NCBI GenBank assembly: GCA_034696485.1
Contig: JAQIWT010000343.1
Location: 1-22,851 of the forward strand
Reading direction: 5' to 3'
DNA from: Isohypsibius dastychi
Taxonomy: Eukaryota; Tardigrada; Eutardigrada; Parachela; Isohypsibiidae
Length of the DNA stretch: 22,851 nucleotides
Shown here: piece after piece, positions 1-10,900 of the stretch
Layout: each line of letters begins with the position of its first letter
Numbering within the stretch: position 1 is the first letter of the stretch
Notes under the pieces: model-generated
The model's input: only the letters and a program-made list of their open reading frames with translations
Databases searched by the model: none
What the model was told of the DNA's origin: nothing
Position numbers and translations under genes: made by a program

Positions 1-2129
1 GGCTGCTTCAATGCCGTGATATCTTTGAAGATCAATAAATACATGGCGGTGACATCCTTTTCATTTCTTATCGGAGCCACTTGCATCAATATCCACATGG
101 GACTTTCTATAATTGGCAAAAGGATAGAGTAAACAATGAACTTCCGCCCACTGCTCCCGAAGAGGACAAGCTACTCACTGTTTTTCTTGTATAATAAAAT
201 CTCCAGTTGCTCGGGACGTTGCTTGTCAAGAGCCTGCTTGATGCGGTCGATACTGGAAAAAAGAGAGAAAAACTCACTCAAATTAATCATTGTTGACATG
301 ACCTTTTGTTCACCGGAATCGCAGCGTCACAGAAAAAACGTATCTAGGATAATAAAACGCACCTGGTTTGCTCTGTCAGCTCGCCGTACATGAAAGTACA
401 GGCACAACTTTTCTGCATCACATCCAGACGATTATAGCCCGACATTTTGCAGAATGACTCGCTGCAGAATATAATAGGAAATTCGAAGATTTGCGCATTG
501 GCCAAAATAAAGGTGGCATCTGAAAGCATAACAAAATCAGTTAACGGATTCCAGAATGGAGACATGGTTATTATTGAAAAACCAGATAATATTGGTCATT
601 GGTTCTGGTCATTATCCAATTTTAAATGCCATAGAAAAATCAAAAAATAGCAAACAAATACCATTGTTCAGTTGCAATATTCAAAACTGCAATAAGAATC
701 TTCAAATACGGAAAAACAAAAAACAACTTTTATTAATCACAATCTTCTGTTAGGTTTGAGTTCAGCGTATGAAAACCTAATCGGCAGAAAGCAGAAAACC
801 GCGCATATCGTTTGTTTTGGTTTCAAAGTTAAAAATACTCTAGCGTTTTTTAGATCAATTTTGATCACAAAACAGAAGTTTGCAGAGGTCGATTTTGATT
901 TCCGGTTCATGCGAATCAGAACATAGACAAAACAGCATACGGCTATTTTAGTATCGGTTCAAGCGATCGAGCCTGGAGCACTCCCATTTCCGGTCAATAT
1001 GTTTCCAAAGATGCCATTTATCATGGATTATTTATGATGAAAGGGCTGACTAGTTTTCAGTCTTCCAGATTATTTGCTTTTAAGATCGCGAATAAAATAC
1101 AGCGCATTTTTGAAGGCTGGACACCCATTTCTCAGAATGGCACATTGTCCCCGAGCTTTCAAAGACCGGAATTGGAACAGGAAAGCGAGCATTGAGATTG
1201 GCCGCATATCGATTACATTTTTTCCTCAACATGCCTCTAACCCGCTGCAGGAGATTTCCTTGCTCTCATCACCCCCGAAACAGCGGGAAATTGTCCTACG
1301 CAGAGATTTAAACTGCTTCTCAAGGAGACGTAATTCTCAAGACATTGAGAATTAATTGAGTTAAACAAATTAAAAAATGGGAGGAAGGCGCAGTTGGAAA
1401 TCAAGATGTGATTTTGATCGACAGGGATAGATAATTATAATGATTTTCTAATTTGATCGGGCTCCTCGTGATTGAGACATAAGCGACGATGTGGTGTTTA
1501 CGTAAACATTGCCATTATTTCCGATCAAATAAACGGGAAAATGCATCACTTGAATTCATTGAAGATGTTCAGGCAAGCGAAGTGATCCGCATTGCATGAA
1601 TATTAATTTGATTACATTTTCTGGTTGGAAACACGATCTTCTCCAATTCTTGACTTATTTAACATGTTTATTCGATATTCTCCGATGAAAAAACTCGTAA
1701 TTTTAGAAGTATACTTCAAAAAATGAAACTTGACCGGGCAATTTTTTGTCTGAACGAGGAACACAAGTCCTCTAATCCTGCGATAGAGTTTCAAGGATCA
1801 CGAGATCTTGAGACAAATCCCACGTATATACTCAAGTCACTTGAAAAGGATCACACGAAAGTCAGACCGATCATTCAAACCCACCGGAAGTGATCCAGCA
1901 ATTTCTAAAACAATTCCCGCAAATTTTGACATTGCGTTTGACAAATTGACAATCGTCATTGAGAAATTATTATTAAATCATCCAGAAAGCTTAAACAAAA
2001 ATAGAAAATATGTTTGGCAAAACGTAAGGCAAGAAACTAACCTTGCCAGCCATTTCGTTTGACCAGATTGACAATGCTGTCCAAAATCGTATTCTGCGGT
2101 GCAACCAGTCCTCTTTTACTCGTCACCAT
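1..2129 (-). CDS. eag/egl-2 (KCNH): EAG-type voltage-gated potassium channel, N-terminal part (runs off left edge)
   Basis: Four spliced exons are visible: 2129-2042, 519-363, 252-179 and 106-1. They join in phase and give about 141 residues. Exon 1 starts MVTSKRGLVAPQNT, the PAS-cap of KCNH channels (RRGLVAPQNT in mammalian EAG). Exons 2-4 encode the PAS domain. Diagnostic pieces are LANAQIFEFPIIFC, FCKMSGYNRLDVMQKS, FMYGELTEQ, LLYKKNKSPMW and VAPIRNEKD, ending FKDITALKQ. The FMYGEL stretch matches the EAG subfamily rather than ERG (FLHGP). The voltage sensor, pore and cyclic-nucleotide-binding-like domain must lie left of the window. In the family, the PAS-cap and PAS domain contact the C-terminal domain at the cytoplasmic face and tune gating. 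The start is the only ATG directly before the PAS-cap. Exon coordinates come from GT/AG sites plus family alignment and are secure. Confidence 0.93.
520..2041 (-). other. eag intron 1 (1522 nt)
   Basis: This intron separates the PAS-cap exon from the PAS-domain exons. The donor is CAAG|gttagt and the acceptor ctttcag|AT. Short open frames on both strands (for example about 1074-1355 plus) show no recognisable family and no splice partners. Four copies of the TTCCGGT/ACCGGAA word lie here (900, 988, 1165, 1883). Confidence 0.8.
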
Positions 2130-3938
2130 TTTAATCCAAATTAATCCAGAATCTCATAATTGAATAAATTCCCGCCGCCGGCTTCTGTCCCGAATAAATG
2201 GACGAAAATATTCAACCTGTGCAAAAATGTCCCCGACCGACTTCCACGTTGGCCCCACGTCCAGACTACACCAGAAAGCCAAGTTAATGGTCCATGGATC
2301 GAAGGAGCCACAAAATCAATGAACGCACACAAGTGGCAGGCACGTTTCATCTGCTCCTGCTGGCCAAACTCAGTCAGGCATTTTTCAAAACCAGCTCCCA
2401 CCCAGAGCCAATGCCGGAAAGGAAGGGAAAGAGGGTTGTGGATCATGGGAGAACTTTTGTGCCATTGATCCTGTTTCGGGAGTAATTTCTCAAACGCTTG
2501 AACTCTTTCGCGGCGTGGGCGTCATTTGGAACGCTTGCTTCCTTTATCCCTCTCAACTGGGAAACGGGGATGACGACGCGTCATCATCCGGTTCACCTGA
2601 GAAGGTGATGATGAGCCAAGTGCGGAAAATAGGGACGAATAAAACCTTTTAAATGCAGAGAATGTCCCCTGGAGGATTGGTTATTGAGATATGTGAGTCC
2701 GTTGACGGGATTGCTGTGATCAGCAGATTCTGAAGACCGATTAGCTCTTGTTCATTTTAGTCGAGGTGAGAGTGAGTGTCAATTGAGTGAGATCATGTCA
2801 TTTTGAATCAAAAAAATATGTGGATAATGTCGTAGTGGATCTAACAAGCAACTGCGTAATGCTTTTTGCATTTCCGGTCATTACGGGATACACCATCCAG
2901 TGGAAAAAAATGTGGAAAACAGAAGAAGAAAATAAAGTTTGCGGAATATAAACCGGCGTAGAGCTATGAATTTTTTTTAAAACATCCCGTTTTTGAAGGT
3001 TATTTACGTCACCAAACTTTCGGACTAGAAAACGACACCGGTTTTGTCAACGCGCACTCACACCCCAATGATGAGAATTTTTCAAAAGAATCATACATTG
3101 TAACATTGCGCCCTTTATATTCCGCATACTTCAGTTTTTGTCCACAATTTCTGCTACTCAGCAGCGTGTCTCTTTCTGACCGGAAACGCGCAAACTGGCG
3201 ACGCAGTTGCTTGAACTAAATTCTGAACAATATACTGAAAAATATAAAACAATTGATTGAAATCCTGGGTTGTTTTTGTAATATGAAGAAAATTTAAAGC
3301 TTATATAAATCGGGAATACATTTACTGCATAAGGTTTGGTCACCTACATAGAAAATTTGTGTGACTATCGATATGCAAGCTTAATAAAATAGGAAATGAA
3401 ATAATCACAAAAACCATTCACATCCAGCTTACATCAGCCACGAGAAGTGCTCATATCTGTATTGAAAAGTTCGCGGAGTGATGCGGCTTTCCCTACTCCA
3501 TATACCTGCTTCGTAGACTTTTTCTTGCCGATTTCTGCTACGTCATAATGAGGGTAATGAAATTAGATTATGGCTTCTTCACATGCTTTCTTTGAAATAC
3601 TACTTTGCGATGATGACTCGGTAGAAACTAAAGTAAACAACTGCCGTCAATTTCAGTTCAGAGAGATCTTCCGGCTAGAGACTTCCGGTTGCAGATTGAA
3701 AAAAGCATGAAAGGTTCTGTTTTCCGGAAACAGCGCGGTTTTATTCACTTATATTTTCAGGTCATTTTTTAGATAAGTATGGGTATATGCGATTAAACCA
3801 CTTGAGCTTCGGGCAAGCCCGATATCCACTCACATTATCCGCAGCGAACCCAGCATCGATATCTCTAAGAAACGGGAACAAGTCCATACGCGATTAACCG
3901 AATCTCGCGTTCGACGTAAGCAACACACCGTGTTTAAA
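2130..3938. promoter_or_regulatory. Shared upstream region of the divergent eag and ubiquitin-like genes
   Basis: About 1.8 kb lies between the two start codons and should hold both promoters and the eag 5'UTR. The part at about 2150-2640 is richer in G and C than its surroundings and contains a cluster of palindromes (2569-2614). The rest is AT-rich, and no gene was recognised. TTCCGGT/ACCGGAA words sit at 2872, 3179 and 3683. Confidence 0.6.
2569..2614. repeat. Palindrome cluster upstream of eag
   Basis: GATGACG-acg-CGTCATC (2569-2585) is a perfect 7-bp inverted repeat containing two TGACG half-sites. It overlaps a second stem in which TCATCATC (2581-2588) plus ACCT (2595-2598) pairs with AGGTGATGATGA (2603-2614) around a GAGA loop, with a six-base bulge. 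It lies about 440 bp upstream of the eag start. TGACG/CGTCA half-sites are the type bound by CREB/ATF bZIP proteins; binding here is inferred. Confidence 0.55.
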
Positions 3939-4539
3939 ATGGCGCTCATCGAATACCTAAATCTTGGTGACAATCTAATTTTCGAAAACGAAGCAGAAAG
4001 TGACGACCCAGTTCAGTTAACTGTCATCGGACCGGACAAACAAACATGGAACATGACAGTAACCGAACTGACCAGCGGTTATGAGATCAAGGTACACCAA
4101 TATCAATCAATCCCACGGAGAAGTTTGGCAATCAAACTGAGAAATACAAAGTCTCCTTTATTTGCAGCGAAGAATGGAAGATCTGACCGGAACCAAACCG
4201 ACGGACCAGAAACTAACCTACATCAATTCTTTGAACAACAGATGTGAATTGTTCCGTAACGAAAGCACAATTTCGTCGGCCGATTATGGCGATCATCACA
4301 GAGGTGATGAGGGTTCTGAAAAACGAAGTTTCCAAATATATCTGGATGTTCGTCAAAAAAGTGGACATTTTAGCGAAAGTGACCTTTTCCGCTCAGCAGT
4401 CGCTGAAACACCTTCAACAAATTCTCTACCAATCTATTCAAAATCAACAGAGACCACAAGTCAACCGATTTCCGTTCAGAAATACGTTGAAAAGTCAGAA
4501 AAAATAATCAGAGGACAGAAGGGTCATCTTGCGGAATAA
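3939..4539 (+). CDS. Small protein with a divergent ubiquitin-like domain
   Basis: Two exons, 3939-4091 and 4168-4539, join in phase 0 across a 76-nt intron (AAG|gtacac, ttatttgcag|CGA), giving 174 residues. Residues about 25-113 follow the ubiquitin pattern. VQLTVI and WNMTVTEL correspond to the first beta hairpin, YEIKRRMEDLTGTKPTDQKL to ubiquitin's helix and following turn (VKAKIQDKEGIPPDQQRL), STISSADYGD to RTLSDYNI, and SFQIYLDVR to the last strand (LHLVLR). An insertion of about ten residues precedes the last strand. No diglycine follows it, so it should be a non-conjugated (type II) domain. The tail of about 60 residues is Ser/Thr/Lys-rich and of unknown role. The ATG has aaa before it; an AATAAA overlaps the stop. 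Splicing and fold are inferred from pattern only. I do not recognise an ortholog. Confidence 0.65.
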
Positions 4540-4540
4540 A
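4535..4540 (+). terminator. Candidate poly(A) signal of the ubiquitin-like gene
   Basis: AATAAA overlaps the TAA stop at 4537-4539. Further AATAAA copies at 4751 and 4765 are more conventional choices if the 3'UTR is longer. Confidence 0.4.
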
Positions 4541-4964
4541 TATCGCTCCGCGTTTTTTTGAGTGCTTTTTATTCATTTTTTTCGAAAAGGAATGTGGAAA
4601 TAGAACTTAAAATGAACAAGATGGTGAAAATAATCGAAGCGCTGTGGGGAAAAAATGCAAATAGCTGCCAACGAAGAGGAGCTGCCGCAAGTTGGTTGAG
4701 TCCGAGATTAGATGCCGGCAAACGAAAAAAAGAGGAACATACCAGGTTCGAATAAAATAAAACCAATAAAATAATTCAAACAACACAAACAAACCACACA
4801 AGAACTCAGCGGATGTCATGGATGGCTTCACACTTGGTTGCACTTCCGGTTGGTGAGAAATCGTGTTTTCGATAGTAAACAATGCATATTATGTCGCAGT
4901 GGTTGGTAGTAGAAGAATATCCAATTCAGCAGTGAAGAAAAAAGTGTTGGCAACTGGTTTCCGG
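4540..4964. other. Convergent 3' intergenic region (ubiquitin-like gene / apl-1)
   Basis: This AT-rich stretch is expected to be the 3'UTRs of the two converging genes. It has AATAAA on the plus strand (4751, 4765) and TTTATT, which is AATAAA on the minus strand, at 4568-4573. No gene was recognised; the short open frames on both strands show no family resemblance. Confidence 0.55.
4568..4573 (-). terminator. Candidate poly(A) signal of apl-1
   Basis: AATAAA on the minus strand, about 390 nt downstream of the apl-1 stop. If used, the apl-1 transcript ends only a few tens of bases from the ubiquitin-like gene's stop codon. Confidence 0.35.
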
Positions 4965-7900
4965 TCATGCCTTGGAATATTGATGGACATGATTGAAAAA
5001 CGGGTTCGTGTAGCCGTGCGACTGCATATTCGCCACATGTCGTTCTTCCGGGCTGGCAAAAGTTTCAACTGGTTCGAATCCTTCTTTACTTGGGTGTTTT
5101 CGTCTCAAAAGCACAATTCCAAGAACCATTGCAGCTAACAATCCAATTCCAGCTAATCCAAAGGCGACGTAGAGGACTTTTCCGGTCGAGCTGTTTTCAG
5201 CGACAATTTGACGGATAGCCGAATACTGAGGCTGTTCCTCACGATGGAGTTTGGCGTTCGATGGGCTGTGAAGTTCCTGGAATTTTCGAGTGTCAACTTC
5301 CGACTCGCGTTCGGTCTCGGCATCTTCCGCGTTATTATCGTCAATGTCAGACTCGTCGGTGGTCTCATCTTCGACGATATCATCTTCTTCGTCTTCTGGG
5401 ACTTCGGTTGTGGTTGTGATTAATTCGACGTCTTTAACGGGGTAGTGCTCGCCGGGCGGCAAATACGAGAGACCTTCCTTGTCAATCATCTCCTTTTCTG
5501 ATGTCGTTGTTGTTGACGGAGTTGTTCGGGTGACCGTCACTTCGCTTTCCGGCTCTTGCTACAATAATTAAAAGAACGTTGAATCGAGAGAATCCAACGG
5601 TTTGTAAATATATCCACATAAATGTTTGTGAAACTTTCGATTATTTGATGTGAATTTCTCAATAAATTATAATAAATTTCTTATTGATGAGTTAATGTTT
5701 ATAGAAATTAGGATTGTTCAATGTGTGTGTTCTCAAATAAAATAAATCATACTCATCTTGAAATTTTTGAAAAAAGTATGTAAACATTTCCAATCTTTTT
5801 CAAATCTTTCGAAGAAAATCTGACTGACAAAATACAGTAATCGTGTTTTGCGATAACTAAGATTAAAATAACAATTACACTTCTTCCAAATGATTGTGTA
5901 ACGAAACGCATCCAACTGAACGCACACAGTATTAACTGTTCGAACAGAACAAAAAAAAGGAAGGAACACCTACTTGAAGACAAACCCAAGACTTGGAATC
6001 AAAAAGTTCATTATGATAGAGTGAGAGTCACCGTCTCAAACGGTAAATTATGTAAACAAAAGGGCTTGTTTTTTTCAACCGGATCTCATGTACCATGCTT
6101 CAACAAATTTGGATATTTTTCGCTGAAATCGCAGCATCTATCCGGGCAATAAAAAACATCAGCGTTTTGAAATCATTTCTCTTTACTCATCGAAAGTGAA
6201 TCACTCGTTAGAAATTCAACTTTCATTGACCTCGTTTCTATTTTGAATGCTCATCAACATACTTAACAGTCATAATTTATTTACACTCTACCTGAATCTC
6301 GTCATCCTCATCAGGATCATCACTGTCATCAGCCTCTTCAAGCTGGTCAAATTTCGCCTCCAGATCGCGTTGTCGCTCAATCTCAGATCGCGACCTCTCA
6401 GCCGTCCCCTCATGTTTATATTTAATCAACAAATGGTCACTGTCGATATTCGAGCCAAATAATTCCACGCGATGCTGTTCCCAGAAAGCGCGAGCCTTTG
6501 AGTCGACTTCTTTGGCGATATTGTCGGGGATGCGATTCAGCATTTTCATGCTTTCATTGATTCGCTGGTCAAGATCCTTCAAATGAGCCAGTGTGCTGTT
6601 TTCGGCATCTTCGGCTTCGTTAGAGTCGGTGTTCAATAAATGACGATAACGATTGATTGTGTGCTCACGATCCTTCTCTTCGGCACGAATATACTTTTCC
6701 AGATACTTCAGCAGTTTTGCAGCCTTTGAAAAGAGACGGTCAATATGAGTGCAACTTAAAAAAATCTGCTTTGATTACAATTGAAAAATATTCAAAAACA
6801 ACGCGAGGAACTGGAAATTATTTCCAACAATTTTGGAAAGACTATCCAGAAGTGAATCACAATTAATTCCTGAAACTGATCCAATCAGAAAAAATATGGT
6901 TCACTGTTAGGATCGGATAAAGTTCCGGTAAACTGAAACCAATCCCAAAGGCATCAATAATTAGAACATTATTTTTCCGATCAAAGATTAAATTCCAGAT
7001 CAAACACCTTTAAGATAATTCCTATCGAGAGAAACAGGGGCAAATTTCTTAAATGTCATCTGAAATAGTATTTTCAGATCTGGTTGCTGCATATATTCTT
7101 TACTTCTGGTCACGATTTTCTTTCGAATAAACTCTAGTCACCTTAGGGTGGCGTTCCTGAATGGCATCCAAATATTGGTCCATGGATTCTCGTTTTTTGT
7201 TGTTCAACTGCACTTCAATTCGTTGTTGATGGAGATCAGAGAGCTGGCGTTTCTCATCATCATATTCCTCAGTCAGGGCGGCCAGCGTTTTGCGGATGCG
7301 GCTCATCAAATCGCTCTTGAGTTTTTTCGCGCCGGCAGGGTCGGATTTCCTGAGCTCCTTATTGCGCGTCGAGACATCTTCCCACTCCTTCATCATTTTA
7401 TCGATGCGAGCCTGAAATAGAAACCAAAAAATAAAAGTGTGAACGCACGAAAAAATTCCAGCTCTAGGAAACAACCTGCCACAATAAATCACATCCAATC
7501 CAAAACTTAACTACCAGAAACGTCCATGAAAATTGTTATATCAGCGAATTAGAGCGGAAACCCGGCCATATTATTTAAATTGCGTAATATAATCACCAAA
7601 AATCATAAAACCTAATCCAGCTGATCCGAAGCCCCCGAAAATCCAAGGCGGAAGCGGTTAGCAAAAACATCCCTCGAGGCCTACTCGATTCCCTCAAATT
7701 ACAGCGTTTTTATCGGCTTTAAGCGTGAATTTACAGTAAAGAAGAAGCGCACTGTATTTGAATGTCGGTCATCGGTTCCATCAATTCACGCCGCTAGCTC
7801 TTCGTCAATCGTTATTCATTTTTCCTTATCACTTTATTATCCCGGCATCTGCGCTCGTCCCATGTCCAGATGTGCTCTTCCGCAAATGACTCCCTTAATC

Positions 7901-10900
7901 CCAAATCACAACTGATCACGCTATGATTGCGCCCACATTCACATTTCCGCACCAAACTTTAATCGAAATTTATTCAGAGATGAAAAGGAATGTTGCACAG
8001 TTTATTCAGCAATTAAATTTCCCCTTTTTCAATTTTACAGAAATCCACGGCCACCCAAGTGAGAAAATATCAGTTTGAAGCAACAACAGTGCAGCAGTAA
8101 TAGATTAAATAAAGTAGATTTTTGAAAACCAATTATTGTTCAACAATTATTTCCCCGAATTGAAAATTTCGTTTTTCTTAACATTTCGCAAAATTTGCGA
8201 TATTTTCTATAAATAAGGAGAGCTATCATTATTATCACCGTAAGAATTATCAATATTCCTGTTCTTTTATGGCGGATTATTCCAGCTTCAAAATCATTAA
8301 ACATAAGATTTGACCAGCCGTGAATTTCTTGGTATTTTCTCCAAAAATACACGTCAAAAATTTCGCTTACAAAAGTTTCGATTAGGCTTTCTCTTCAAAA
8401 CGCAACAAAACACCCCCACTCAAGCTGATTTGATATTTGGCCAAAAATGACCTCTATAAACTGAATCTGATCGATGCATCCGACCGTATCGACTCGCCAT
8501 TCGCGATAACCATCGCAAATAGAAAATGGCTCTTGAGAAAATCAACCTGAACGACGGCTGATTATGTGGGTGGCCGATTACTGGGCCTTTCTTTTCCTTC
8601 ACGCATCAGCAGAAAACCGAGCTATTTTCCGCCGACCCGAGCCGAGCGAGCGAGAGTCAACAGAATTTATTATATTTTCCTCAAGAGCTCATCCGTTACA
8701 TTTGTTCATCACAGGCCACTTGAACGCAAGTCTCACTTTATCGCATTACGCACCTTCCCACCCCCAACCTGCTCCGTCCAGCATATTTGGAACACATAAA
8801 AGATTAATACAAATAACGACAGATACAAGGAAAAATTAATGGGAGCAGACAACCAGAGTCTCCTTCCGCGACCTTGAGCTAACGTCTGGTGACTCGACTA
8901 ATGAACCGGAACAGATCATTTCAATGCATCCTTTCTCCAAAAAATCTCCTAATGATGCATCCCCGACAAAAAAATTATTCATAAAATATCAGAATGCCAA
9001 TCACTTTAAATGGATAGAAATACCAGTCTGCGTTCTCTAAACGAAACGAGATCATCCAGTCATATTACGGAATATAGACAGTCAGCATATTATATTCACT
9101 CAAGGTCTTTTCTGGCATTCATGATTGCCTCAGTAGGGTGCTGAATGTTGCCCTAATTTGTTCTCACACTTGGATGTCTCCCCAGCTCGATCTCACAGAA
9201 ATTAGCCAGCTTGTTGAAGAAAACCGTTTTTTATTCAAAAGAAATTTCTTTTAGAAGTGTAGTTCGGAAAAACCAACAATAATCGAAACCCAGCAGCGAT
9301 TCAGTCAGGGATGTTAATAGCTCTTTCTTTCAATTGTGCTAACTTCCGGTTCTCTGAACCTGCATGAAACGAGTCATTGAAAAGATTTATCAAGCGCTCG
9401 CTTTTATCCCAAATATTTGATCAGGTAATCTCGAGTAAAATCCGAGCGGAAAACGCCAATTTACGCACTTAGCCGATACTCAGGAATGTGGCCATGCGTG
9501 AAATACTTTACGAAAACCAAAACCTGATTGCATTATTTACTCATGACGCAAATTTCCATTCTCCACTGAACCAAAATAATAAAAAATCTGCCTGACTTAT
9601 AAACATTCACCGAATGATATTTCTTCAATTTTTTATTGCAGCGCCGCATAAATAATGAATTCGTACCTGATGGTGCTTTTCCAGTTTTTTCATGGCAGCT
9701 TCATATTTTTCATGCTCAGTAAACTCGTCATCATCCTTCAAATAGTCCGTTTGCCAGTTGTCTCCATCATCGTCCTCGCTTCTCGGTTGGGCAGTGGCCG
9801 TTTGACGCGTGCGAGACCTTTCTGCTTCAATTAGGTCTCCTTCTGTTGGCTCACTTGAATCTTTCATCATTTCCATTTCCATCGGGCAACACACATACTC
9901 GACGCCGGAAAACAAGTCGATGCTGTAAATATAATCACCTCATTTAGAAACCAATCCAAAAAACAGCACGAGAAATCCCACCGAAAAAGAATACCATTAA
10001 AAATCCGCGAAAAAAATGTATGAAAATCTTCCACGAAAAATTCCAGAAAATAAAACTGCCGGTGATGAATTGGTCTGGCGTTGTTTTGATGGATGTATCA
10101 AATTTGTGTTGCAGACTTACCCACATGGCACCAACATGCCAAAGCTGCGTGTGATGAGTCCTTTCAAAGCGCATGCCTCCTGGGCAGTTTGGTTCCAGAA
10201 CTGGAACTCTTTACATTCGCGCTTGTCGTATGTGTGCGAAAAGTTGCATCCTTCTGGGACGAGAAGAGCATCGCTCTGGAAAGCTCCAACAATACATCGA
10301 TAGGGCTTCACCCACATTGACGTTGAGCACTGATTTGTACCTGAAAAACGCAGCATCAATTAGCCAAATCTGGATCAGATGATTTGGATTAAAAATATGA
10401 AGAATATCGAACCGACATCCGGTTGGAAAATTGCAAACTAAAAACATTAAATTTCCAATAGAATAAATTAACATAAAGTTTGCGGATGCTCTCGGGAAAA
10501 GGCAACGAGGTCATGTAAACTTTAGTAAGGAAGAACGATCATTTCCTCAAAGCGCAAACTTTCAATCGATATCTTTGCTGAAGCTGTTTTCGAATCGAGA
10601 TACATTTTTCTCTCTTTAAAATTAATTCTTCTAAAAATTTTCGTTTCGAACAGTGAAATAAACCTGATGAGAATTTCATAAACAGGCGTTCAGCTTGAAA
10701 ACAGCGAATTGTCTGAGTGGTTTGGCGCTAAAATTGGGCAATTATTCAAATCAAATCTGGGCGGAAAAGAGAGCTCAAATGCCAAACGGCACTTACAAAA
10801 ACATTTACAAAGTTGTTTCTGATTTTTTGCCGGTGCAGCTGGTTTTTCCGGCTCCAACGGACAAAATTTCTTCCAATTCAAAGAGAGATTAAGGATACGT

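Noticed and set aside
1074-1355. 93-codon plus-strand frame inside eag intron 1
   Set aside because: No domain, splice partners or start context were seen; it lies wholly in an intron on the other strand.
8564-8839. Overlapping plus-strand frames in apl-1 intron 3
   Set aside because: Two frames are open over the same bases and neither shows a family pattern; locally higher GC content explains them.
7412-9666. Kunitz (KPI) exon as in vertebrate APP
   Set aside because: No Cys-rich Kunitz pattern was found in any frame of the introns, and the flanking exons join directly in phase 0.
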